NCBI GenBank assembly: GCA_001275005.1
Contig: JWZX01002024.1
Coordinates: 1 to 15,492, forward strand
Direction: 5' to 3'
Source: Chrysochromulina tobinii
Taxonomy: Eukaryota; Haptophyta; Prymnesiales; Chrysochromulinaceae
DNA length: 15,492 bases
The number at the start of each line of letters is the position of its first letter. The stretch's first letter is position 1. The notes below the pieces were generated by a model. That model did not search any database, was not told the origin of the DNA, and saw nothing but the letters and a program-made list of their open reading frames with translations. The position numbers and the translations under genes were made by a program. Shown here one piece after another: positions 1-7,597 of this stretch.

Positions 1-2477
1 GGCACTGGGCGCGGTCGCTGCGAGCAGTGAGCTCTTCACCCTGACCATCGCCGCGTCCCTCGCCCCCGTCCCCGCCTCTCCCGCCGTCCACCACGCCCTC
101 GCCTACGCCCTCACCTTCGGTGCCGGGAGCCGTCGCGACGTACAAGGTGGTGATCGGCTTCGTTGCTGCGGAGCCAATCGAGACCTTCACGCCTGCCCGG
201 CTGGCCACCATCTCGACCTCGGTCGCCGCCGCGTCGGGCGTGGACCCCAGCGCGGTCACGACGCGTGCCTTTGCCGCGTCCACTCGGGTCGAGATCACCA
301 TCGTCTCCCCGACGTCGTCCGCGTCCGCCGCCATCGAGGAAACCCTGAGCACCTCAATCTTCGAAGACGCGAACGCGGCGAGCGCGTTCTTCGGTCTCCA
401 GGTGATGAGCGCCCCCACCATCAGAGTGGAGGCGGTCTTCGTCGCTCCTATCGGGGTGCCCGCACCGACCGACGAATCGAACAAGAACCTTACTACCATC
501 ATCGCTGCCGTCGTCGGTGGAGGCCTTGGCTTGATTGCGATCTTGAGCTTCTTCTACTTCCGCTACCGTGGCAAGGGCAAGGCCCGGAGCCCGGCTCGCG
601 GCCGTGCGCAGATTGGCCTTGGTGGAGCCTCCCAGACGTCCCCGCGCGGCTCCGCTGAGATGGAGGACTTCGGCGCCCGTAAGACCTCGGCGTCGGCGAA
701 GAAGGACAACCTGGTCGCGTCGTCGATCGCCTCGGCTACTCCGCGTGAGGCTGCCAAGATCGCGGCGCTCAACGAGATGGTCGAGCAGTCGAGCAGCGCG
801 AGCAAGCTCATCGCTTGGGACGAGCTCGAGATGATCGAGAAGCTGGGCGAGGGTACCTTTGGCACCGTGCACGCGTGCTCGTTCAAGGCGACGCCTTGCG
901 CGGTCAAGCAGCTGCGCGAGGACAAGGAGTCTTCGGTTCAGCTGCTGGCGGACATGCTCCGCGAGCACGACGCGATGATGGGCCTGCGCCACCCGAACGT
1001 GGTGCTCATGCTCGGCATCGCCACCGACCACGTGCGGCGCGTGGGCATCGTGCTCGAGCGGCTCGAGATCTCGCTGCTCGAGCTGCTGCACGGAGCTGGA
1101 GAGTACAAGGAGTACCGCACGTGGCGCGCCTCGCTCCTCTCGATTGCGAGCGACGTGGCCAAGGGCATTGCGTACCTGCACTTCAACAACGTGCTCCACC
1201 GTGACCTCAAGCCAGGCAACGTGCTGCTCTCGGACACGTGGGTGGCCAAGGTCGCCGACTTCGGCTCGTCCGCGAACGCCAAGACCTCAGCCGCTGGCTT
1301 CGAGGCGATCCACGGCACGCCGCCGTACATGGCGCCCGAGGTGGCGCGTGGCGAGAGCAACCAGACGGCCGCGCTCGACGTGTGGTCGTTTGGCTGCCTT
1401 CTCGTCCACATGGGCACGCTGCGCCCGCCGTACTACGCGCTCAAGTGCAAGCGTGCGTTGGACATCGTGCGCGTGGTGCAGCGCGGCGACGTCTCCCCTG
1501 TGCAGGTGCTCCTCGACGACTCCGAGCGTCGCGAGTACCGCTGCCCTGCCAGCATCGTCGTCCTCGCTAAGCAGTGCTGCCACCGTGAGCCGACGGAGCG
1601 GCCTGACATTGCGGCAATCGCGGGCGCGCTCGCATCGCCCACTATCCAGACCGGCATCTACAAGGGCGCCAAGGAGACGCGCCCGCTCATGCGTCTGCAG
1701 CGCTCTCGAGCGTCTGTCGAGGGCGAAGGGACTTTCGACGCGTCCAAGGCCACCTACGACGCCTCCGGGGCGCCGTCGGCGCGCGGGGGCGCAGAGGAGT
1801 CGCCCCGCTCCATCCCCGCTCACAACGCGTCCAAGTCCAAATTTCAGAACCTTTCGAAGCACGCTCCGGCTGGAACTCTCTCTACACGTGGCGAGCCCGC
1901 GCCTTCGGTCCGCTCGGCCTCCGAGAGCACCTTCGACGGCAAGGCCGAGAAGAGCGTCGAGAGCACGTCCAACCGCACCTTCAACCGCACCTTCGACGGC
2001 AAGGCAGAGGCCTCCACCGCCACCGCGAACAAGACATCGATCGGTCTGACCGCCAACCTCGCACGTGCATCGATTTCCAACCTGAACGCTGGCAACAAGT
2101 CGCAGCGCGGCCAGGGGATGCAGCGCGCCGAAGGCTCCTCGGCGCGCAGCAGCAGCACCGCTGGTGCCGCTATGTCGCCCGTCGGTGGTGGTGGTGGTGG
2201 CGCGGTTCGCCCGTCGGCCCCGTCCGCCGCCTCCGCCTCCGCGGCGGCACCGCCAAGCACCGCGCCCAAATCCGCCGCGACGCCGCTTGGCTCCCCGGCC
2301 GCTGAGCGCACGATGGCGCAAAAGGTGGCGCGCATCAAGGAGGAACTCTCACTCAACCCTTCGCTGCCGGTGGCAAAGGCAGTCGCCGAGGCAAATGCAG
2401 CCATGGGCATCGAGGGCCAAGGCACGCTCGCACAGCAAGTTGATCTCCTGCTCACGGAGCTGGGCGTGCTCTGCTGA
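1..2477 (+). CDS. Receptor-like protein kinase (TKL-like), 5' end outside the window
   Basis: A membrane-anchored kinase expected to pass an outside signal to a cytoplasmic Ser/Thr or dual-specificity kinase domain; ligand and substrate are unknown. Residues are numbered from a GTG at 120, which is not claimed as the start. Residues 6-107 form an extracellular module (ATYKVVIGF ... SAPTIRVEAV) resembling a repeat common in haptophyte and stramenopile surface proteins (from memory). One membrane segment spans 124-147, followed by basic stop-transfer residues (RYRGKGK). The kinase domain runs about 236-505: glycine loop GEGTFG 243-248, VAIK-type lysine K263, HRDLKPGN 360-367, DFG 380-382, APE 405-407, DVWSFG 420-425 and a late Arg at 494. 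All catalytic residues are present. The tail is Ser/Ala-rich with repeats around TFDGKAE, and ends in a compact helical module at 729-785. No ATG precedes the ectodomain in this frame and TGA lies at 42-44, so an intron is likely (separate entry). Kinase call firm; subfamily less so. Confidence 0.9.
27..129 (+). other. Candidate intron near the 5' edge of the kinase gene
   Basis: The kinase frame meets TGA at 42-44, yet the frame beginning at base 2 is open and protein-like there. A GTGAGC donor at 27 and an AG acceptor ending at 129, with a C/T-rich tract between, join the two frames in matching phase (codon split A|CC), giving ...GAVAAS-T-VATYKVV. The 103-nt length resembles the two introns inferred near the right edge. 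Alternatively the tract is a translated Pro/Ser-rich stalk (PSPPSPPLPP) with an upstream frameshift. Phase matching has about a one-in-three chance of being accidental. Confidence 0.35.
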
Positions 2478-3132
2478 TGGAGCTGGGCGGGGCCGCTCAG
2501 CCCCGCCGAACGCGACCGTCAATCGACCGTCGGGGGGCCGCTACTACTCTGATCGTCTATGTGCTCAGCTAAATTGTGAAGGGTTCGGGGCACGCGGCGG
2601 GGATGGAAGTCGCTGAACTCGACTTGAGACTTATTGGGAGTTGGGAGTGGAATCAGGAGTGGAAGACCCCATAGTTACCCCGTTCCAGCCACGGTCAGGG
2701 TGACCCAGTGTATGTTGAGACTCACATTTTGAGTGGGGGGCGATGAGGGACCGCAACCCTTTCAAACCTGCGCCAACGAACGCCAAATCAAAGTTAAGTA
2801 CTTAACGCGTTCGTCTCGATGCACAGCCCCTGCTCTTTTCTCATTGTGAATGGGGGCTAGGAGTGCTCGATGCAGACCCGCAGGGGACGAACCCTCGTCC
2901 CCCTTTTAATGGCTTTACCGGAAATCACGTCCTTTCCAGACCTCACGCGCAAGGAAACCAGCGATGATATGGCCGTCTCGCCTGCTGGGGGCGGCGCGAC
3001 CGCTGTCCTGACCATGATCAACCCAACTTCACACGTACGCTATCGAAGACTATGTTGCCGCAACATGGCACAACGGAATCTGACAACGACAAGAACTGCA
3101 CGCCGACGACTGACGAGAAGCGGGTCGCGCGA
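2478..3132. other. Intergenic stretch after the kinase gene; no gene seen
   Basis: This holds the presumed 3' UTR of the kinase gene and then spacer. The only ORF of note (2870-3157) has no recognisable domain and runs into the telomere-like hexamers, so I do not call it. A perfect 14-bp palindrome lies at 2793-2806. No tRNA, rRNA or clear polyadenylation signal was seen. Confidence 0.6.
2793..2806. repeat. Perfect 14-bp palindrome GTTAAGTACTTAAC
   Basis: The sequence GTTAAGTACTTAAC equals its own reverse complement and sits in gene-free DNA. Flanking GAACG and CGTTC are also complementary but not symmetrically spaced. It could bind a dimeric protein, but chance cannot be excluded. Confidence 0.4.
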
Positions 3133-3163
3133 GGGTCAGGGTCGGGGTTGGGGTTAGGGTTAG
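3133..3163 (+). repeat. Degenerate telomere-like hexamer run
   Basis: Five hexamers in register read GGGTCA, GGGTCG, GGGTTG, GGGTTA, GGGTTA, then G. The last two are exact TTAGGG-type units, the canonical telomere repeat of many eukaryotes. The increasing divergence to one side suggests a decayed interstitial tract or a chance G-rich microsatellite. Genes on both sides show this is not a chromosome end here. Confidence 0.6.
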
Positions 3164-3479
3164 ACAAAGCGAGATTATCAAGGCTATTCTGATCAATGCC
3201 GGCTTGCTCCAATCCATCTATGTGCCGATACGGCCCCAGCGGCGCCAAGTGATCGACTTCGCCTCTGTAACATCGCGCGGCTTTCACACCTCCAGCTCGA
3301 TGTCCTTCACACGAACCCTTCAATTCGCGCCGTGTCGGTTCATAGGACTGCAAAGCGCGCGAGGTTTTCCAGTACTGACCGGTGCACAGCGCTCGAGGCA
3401 TCATGGCACACGCCGACGATGGTGAGCTGCCCCTTTGCAAGGGTGAGTGCCCATTTGAATGCCCTTCCTGATTGCCCAT
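3164..3479. other. Spacer between telomere-like run and low-complexity block; nothing assignable
   Basis: Overlapping short ORFs exist on both strands (for example 3018-3539 on the minus strand), but none shows a domain and they extend into simple repeats on each side. No RNA gene or regulatory motif was recognised. Confidence 0.5.
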
Positions 3480-3965
3480 CTTCCACACAACCGCCGCGCT
3501 CGCCTCCTCCCTCGCCGCCGCCTCCATCTCCACCGCCATTCTTCCGCCTCCCTTGCCGCCGACTGTTCATTTCCACCGCCATTTCCTCCGCCTCGACCCT
3601 TGCCGCCGACGTCGCCGCCGCCTCCATCGCCACCGCCTTCTCCACCGCCTTCACCGCCTCCGCCATCGCCTCCTCCGCCATCGCCACCACCACCATCACC
3701 GCCTCGACCGCCCTCGCCTCTGCCTCTGCCTCCATCTCCCCGCCCACCGCCGTCACCACCACCTCCGTCACCTCCGCCGTCGCCTCCGCCGCCGCCGCCG
3801 CCTCCATCACAACCGCCTCCTTCGCCACCGCCTTCTCCACCGCCTTCACCGCCTCCGCCATGGCCTCCTCAACCATCGCCACCTCGGCCGCCATCGCCAC
3901 CTCGGCCGCCATCGCCACCTCGGCCATCGCCGCCTCGGCCATCGCCGCCTCGGCCATCGCCGAGT
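3480..3965. repeat. CCN-rich low-complexity/minisatellite block
   Basis: About 490 bp built from CCGCC, CCTCC and CCATCGCCN words. It becomes regular at its right end: three roughly 18-nt units containing CCATCGCCACCTCGG pass into three 15-nt units CCATCGCCGCCTCGG. Because every word is stop-poor, all plus frames and one minus frame stay open, giving Pro/Ser-, Ala/Ser/Thr- and Ala/Met/Glu-rich translations. Only the Pro/Ser frame (3459-3989) resembles a hydroxyproline-rich cell-wall protein, and it lacks a signal peptide and a non-repetitive domain. I treat it as simple-sequence DNA. Confidence 0.75.
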
Positions 3966-4314
3966 CCGATTGCGACTGATTGTGTCTGATTGCGTCTGAG
4001 TGCGTCTGATGATGGACGGCGCGAATGCAAGTCCTCAGTACTGCGCGCCCCTTCCCCACAGGTACGAGGGCTCCACTTACGCGGCCCGCCACCCCGATGA
4101 TCCGCTCCCCCCCCCTCCTCCCGCGACTACCCTCTCGCGACTACCCTCCCGCACCTGAGACGATTGCGAGACCGTCTGATTGCGTCTGATTGCGTCTGAT
4201 TGAGTCTGAGGGCTCGGTCTCCGGACGAGCTTGATTGCCTGCGTGCCGCGTATCACGATCGCGAGCACCTGAGTTGATTGCTTCTGATTGCGTCTGATTG
4301 CGTCAGATTACGTT
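3965..4314. repeat. Three clusters of a 10-nt TGATTGCGTC repeat
   Basis: A decamer of the form TGATTGCGTC recurs head to tail at about 3965-4010, 4161-4210 and 4274-4310, with single-base variants (TGTGTCTGAT, TGAGTCTGAG, TGCTTCTGAT). The second and third clusters are each introduced by GCACCTGAG, at 4151 and 4265, so a larger unit of about 114 bp may have been duplicated. Between them is a short duplication of GCGACTACCCTC near 4123-4147. No coding potential is apparent. Confidence 0.75.
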
Positions 4315-4763
4315 TTGTAGACGTCTACGCCTTACCTCGAAGTCAGCCTATCCGGGGATTCCACCCCCATTGCATGTGCACGATCAATGACCTCGGAAGC
4401 AGTCCCCCTCTTTGGAAGGAGACCCTGATAGTCAGAGTGATGTGCACATGCCAGAGATCGGACAGGAACGGCTCCAGCTCAGGTCAGGGGCCGCCAGCCA
4501 CTAGTGGCGAGGGTGTAATCTGAGAACCCCTGGGAGTTAGGGGACCGCGATGGTACCATTCGAATCGCCGTCGCGCGTAGAACGAAGGGCTGCAAAGATC
4601 TGGCGAAGGGCTGCAAACCCCCGCGTTAATTGAATTCGTCATTCGGTCCGTCACTGGTTGCCCTACACAATGCGCGACCGGAGGTGCATGGACGTCGCGT
4701 TTCCGACGCGTCGCAGGGACACAAGGGCACGCGAACAATGCGCCAGGCCGCCCCGGCCGGAGC
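4315..4763. other. Gene-free stretch before the recombinase relic
   Basis: No credible ORF was seen. A 14-nt direct repeat CGAAGGGCTGCAAA occurs at 4583-4596 and 4604-4617 (period 21). I looked here for the Walker A segment expected upstream of the RAD51C-like fragment and did not find it. Confidence 0.5.
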
Positions 4764-5135
4764 GCGCGTCTGGTTGTGGTCGACTCGATCGCGTTCCACG
4801 TGCGCGCGAACACGGAGCTCACGTACGCCAAGCCCCTCCACGTCGGGCAGATGGCACAGCTCCTCAGCCATGCCGCGCGCCGCGCGCACCGTGCGTCGTC
4901 GTGCTCATCAACCAGGTGTCCACGCGCGCCAACGAGGTGCTCGGCACTAGTGGGCTAGTGCCCGCGCTGGGCGAGGCGTGGGCGCACATGTGCAACATGC
5001 AGGTGAGCCTCGAATGGCGTGACGGCGTCCGCCTCGCCGCCCACGCCTCGCCGCTCTCTCCAAAGGTGGCGAGCCCGGGAGGCGCAGTTTGCTGTCACCG
5101 CCGACGGCATCCGATCTGACGACCCGAGCTCAAAG
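4764..5135 (+). pseudogene. RAD51C-like recombinase relic (C-terminal half, frameshifted)
   Basis: RAD51 paralogues are RecA-fold ATPases of homologous recombination. Three segments in alternating frames match the C-terminal half of this family in order. From 4764: RLVVVDSIAF with HVRANTEL, the Walker B strand and following helix, then QMAQLLSHAARRAH. From about 4892, one frame over: CVVVLINQVSTRA, LVPALGEAWAH and VSLEWRDGVRLA, the usual TNQ-TT, VPALGESW-H and terminal strand motifs. From about 5079, back in the first frame: AQFAVTADGIRSDD, like the family's C-terminal strand. LVPALG-W-H points to RAD51C rather than RAD51B. No Walker A motif is found upstream and no splice sites bridge the frame changes near 4890 and 5060-5078. 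A decayed partial copy is most likely; assembly errors in a spliced gene are the alternative. Confidence 0.7.
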
Positions 5136-6040
5136 CTGCTGGCGCCGCCCCGGCCGGTTGAGGCGGCGCTGGCTCCGCTGCAGCTGCAGCGCTGGCCAGA
5201 TGCCGCTGCTGCCCCCTGCGCAGACGGGCGGCTACGGCCTTATCGAGCCGCTGTGGCGCACGGCACAAAGCGGGTGCACAAGCAAGCGAGCTCCAGCTGC
5301 AGCGCCGTCGAGAACCTGCAGCCACAGCAGCTCGCACGATCAGTTTTCTTTTTAGATTGTCTTAGTCGCAGACGTTTAAGTCGGTAGGGGGTAGGGTATC
5401 GCACAGAATCCTACAAATAGTGTGTGTGGCATCACTTTCAGGGCCAAAATGCAGTTATTCACACTCAATATTGCCAAAATTTTCGCGCCTGCGGCGGGCA
5501 GACCTCCCCCCGCACCCTGCCCCCCAAACCTCAGTTTACACCCCAGCTGGCAGCCCCTGACCTGAGCTAGAGCCTGCGCGAGTGCCACCAAACCGTCGGC
5601 CGCTTCTCGCGCGGGGGGCGCGGGCGGGCTTGGGGGGGCCTGGTCCCTGGTCCGCTATCCGGCTCTGCGGCACTGGTCCGGACTACGTCCCTCCGCGAGT
5701 CCGCGTCGACACGCGCCGCTGCGGTCCGAATACCGTCGACCGAGAGTCCCATGTGTGGACACGACTGAGAAGGCGCTGTGAGCCGTCCCCAATAAATGCC
5801 GCGGGCGGGGACGTCTGGCGGGGGGGTGGGGGTGCCCATCGAGGGTGCCCAACTGCCCACGGGTGTGCCGTGCTGCTTGGCCTCGGCGTGCGTGCCACCG
5901 TCTGTCATCTCGTCCTTCGACGCAAACAACACACCCCAGGGTCTCGTTCGTGACACCCCCGCATGCTGGCGGGGGCGAGTTACCCACGTCAGGCGGCAAC
6001 GTGGGGAAGCCAGGCGGTCACGTGGGGCGGCCCTGGACAC
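5136..6040. other. Gene-free stretch between the recombinase relic and the YIF1-family gene
   Basis: Nothing recognisable is encoded. The relic's last frame runs on to 5387 without homology. A G/C hairpin (CCCCCGC, 6-nt loop, GCGGGGG) lies at 5956-5975. Two 17-bp near-copies of CAGGCGGNNACGTGGGG lie at 5990-6006 and 6011-6027 (period 21). Overlapping antisense ORFs around 5567-6265 are composition artefacts with no domain. Confidence 0.5.
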
Positions 6041-6120
6041 ACGCTCCTCTGTGAACGCTCCTCTGTGAACGCTCCTCTGAGAACGCTCCTCTGAGAACGT
6101 TCCTCTGAGAACGCTCCTCG
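6041..6120. repeat. 14-nt tandem repeat, about 5.7 copies
   Basis: The unit ACGCTCCTCTGWGA is repeated from 6041: two copies with GTGA, three with GAGA (one carrying a C-to-T change), then a 10-nt partial copy. It ends 18 bp before the stop codon of the minus-strand YIF1-family gene, so it probably lies in that gene's 3' UTR. Any role in RNA stability or processing is speculative. Confidence 0.85.
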
Positions 6121-6137
6121 GCCTTCGCCTTGGGCGC

Positions 6138-7445
6138 TCACACGAGAGAGAGGTACCAGAAGAACAAGGGCTGGAGCAGGCCGATGACGAGCAGCGAGTA
6201 GAATTGCTTCTTGCGCCTCTCGGAGCGGCCGGGCGAGCCCATGCCGTCGGCCATGATGAAGCCATGCGCGTAGCCGCTGCCCTGCACCAGGCACTGCTGA
6301 ATCGTCTTGGTCATGAAGGTGCCGACGCTCAGGCCTGCAAGTGCGATAGCCACGTAGCCAGCGAGCGTGCCGCCCACTGTCTTGGTGAGCAGCACGATCA
6401 CGGCCGCGACGAACTTGTAGCCCGAGCACGAGGCGAGCTCGAGCATGGGCACAGTCCCGCCCTCGCTCTGGAGCAGATAGAGTCCGAGCTTGATGAGGAT
6501 CACCTCGAGAAGCACGATGGCGAGCCCTGTGCTCGCTGTCGATGCCAACACCTCGGGCGTGAAGCGCCCATCGGCGCCCGAGACGAAGCCGGCGACGAGG
6601 ATGTACGTGACGAGCGACATGAGTGGCAGGTAGAGGTCGGGCGCATTCGGATCTTGCGACGGCGGCCGCAGCGATGTCCCGTCCGCCATCCGCTCCCACT
6701 CGTTGTGCCTAAACGGCAGCAGAAGGATCTGCAGCTTCTTGAGCACGTACGCGTTGTTCACGTCGAAGTAATAGCGCAGCACCGCGAGGCGCGAGCCTGT
6801 GAAGGACGCGGCGGCGCCGGTGAGCTGGTTGGCGCCGGCCGCGATCGAGGTCTCCAGGTTCTGGTTGCTGCCACCGGGCATCATGTAGTTAAGCGCCATG
6901 CCCGCGGCCATCTGCTGCACCTTGGCGACCGCATCGGCGGCGACCGCGTCCATGCCCTCGCCACTGCCGCTGCCGCCGCCACCACCACTGATCTGCCCGG
7001 GCACGAAGATGTTGCCCTTATAGCCCGTTGGCGCTTGCGGTACTGGCGCCATCGGCTGCATGGGCTGCATGGGCTGCATGGGCTGCATCGGCTGCATCGG
7101 CTGCATCGGCTGCATCGGCTGCATCGGCTGCATCGGCTGCATCGGCTGCATCGGCTGCATCGGCTGCGTGAACGAACCCGTAGGCGCTGCACCCACCGAT
7201 GGCTGGTAGCTGAACGCGCCGGCCGGCTGGCTCGGCGCTGCGCGGGCGGGCTGCTGCACAGGTTGGTAGACAAAAGGCTGCCTGCTCGGCGGTGCCGGCA
7301 CCGCCGCTGGCGTGGCGTACACGTAGGGTTGCGGCTGCGCGGCGGACGCAGCGGTGGGGAAGGTGGCGGATGGCGCCGCCGCGATAGGCGTGGTCCAGTC
7401 GTCCCCCCAGTTGTCAGCGGCCTTTTCCGCGGCGGGACGGCGCAT
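6138..7445 (-). CDS. YIF1: YIF1-family Golgi/ER membrane traffic protein
   Basis: YIF1 proteins partner with YIP1 and Rab GTPases in ER-to-Golgi vesicle transport. The 435-residue product has the family's cytosolic N-terminus and a C-terminal hydrophobic domain. Diagnostic segments are LRYYFDVNNAYVLKKL (223-238), LLPFRHNEWER (242-252), PDLYLPLMSLVTYIL (269-283) and ELASCSGYKF (335-344). About five membrane spans fall near 270-288, 300-322, 338-353, 357-376 and 413-433. Length exceeds typical YIF1 (roughly 300 residues) because of a Pro/Gln/Ala-rich N-terminus with 13 perfect Gln-Pro-Met units at 94-132. A Gly/Ser linker follows near 153-163. The frame is intact with no intron needed. Start chosen as the first Met; its N-terminus is not conserved, so an upstream exon is possible. 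Family assignment is firm. Confidence 0.93.
   Translation of the reverse strand: MRRPAAEKAADNWGDDWTTPIAAAPSATFPTAASAAQPQPYVYATPAAVPAPPSRQPFVYQPVQQPARAAPSQPAGAFSYQPSVGAAPTGSFTQPMQPMQPMQPMQPMQPMQPMQPMQPMQPMQPMQPMQPMAPVPQAPTGYKGNIFVPGQISGGGGGSGSGEGMDAVAADAVAKVQQMAAGMALNYMMPGGSNQNLETSIAAGANQLTGAAASFTGSRLAVLRYYFDVNNAYVLKKLQILLLPFRHNEWERMADGTSLRPPSQDPNAPDLYLPLMSLVTYILVAGFVSGADGRFTPEVLASTASTGLAIVLLEVILIKLGLYLLQSEGGTVPMLELASCSGYKFVAAVIVLLTKTVGGTLAGYVAIALAGLSVGTFMTKTIQQCLVQGSGYAHGFIMADGMGSPGRSERRKKQFYSLLVIGLLQPLFFWYLSLV
7050..7166 (-). repeat. 9-bp microsatellite coding for (Gln-Pro-Met)13
   Basis: Thirteen uninterrupted 9-bp units lie inside the YIF1-family gene. In coding orientation ten read CAGCCGATG and three consecutive units read CAGCCCATG, so the only variation is at the synonymous Pro third base. 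Near-perfect nucleotide identity points to recent expansion by slippage, with the reading frame kept because the unit is a multiple of three. Confidence 0.95.
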
Positions 7446-7597
7446 CGCGAAGCAGGTGCAAGCCTGGGCAAGTGAAACACAAGAAGTGTGAATAAGAGTT
7501 TAAAGCTTGATCTGCGGCATCGAGCTGTGGTCAGACTTGTGGCATGCGATTTGTTTCGTCTCCTGCGCCACGATAGTGTACATGTACATGTACCGAA
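7446..7597. promoter_or_regulatory. Divergent intergenic region (152 bp) between YIF1-family gene and coiled-coil ORF
   Basis: The two start codons face away from each other across 152 bp, which must hold both core promoters if both genes are real. It contains the alternating, partly palindromic stretch GTACATGTACATGTAC at 7578-7593, just before the rightward ATG. No TATA box or named site was recognised. Confidence 0.4.

Noticed and set aside
55-129. Alternative intron using a GT at 55
   Set aside because: At 75 nt it is a multiple of three and would not move the upstream open frame into the kinase frame.
354-1199. 281-codon minus-strand ORF opposite the kinase gene
   Set aside because: Its translation is Arg/His/Leu-rich with no domain, as expected of the complement of a GC-rich kinase gene.
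1287-2321. 344-codon minus-strand ORF opposite the kinase tail
   Set aside because: It has low-complexity Arg/Gly composition, and the opposite strand has clear kinase motifs and an intact frame.
3965-4314. Possible CRISPR-like array
   Set aside because: The units are 10-nt and mostly head to tail without uniform unique spacers, and the context is eukaryotic.
6204-7475. 423-codon plus-strand ORF over the YIF1-family gene
   Set aside because: It reads His/Arg/Leu repeats complementary to the QPM tract, while the minus strand encodes a complete conserved family.
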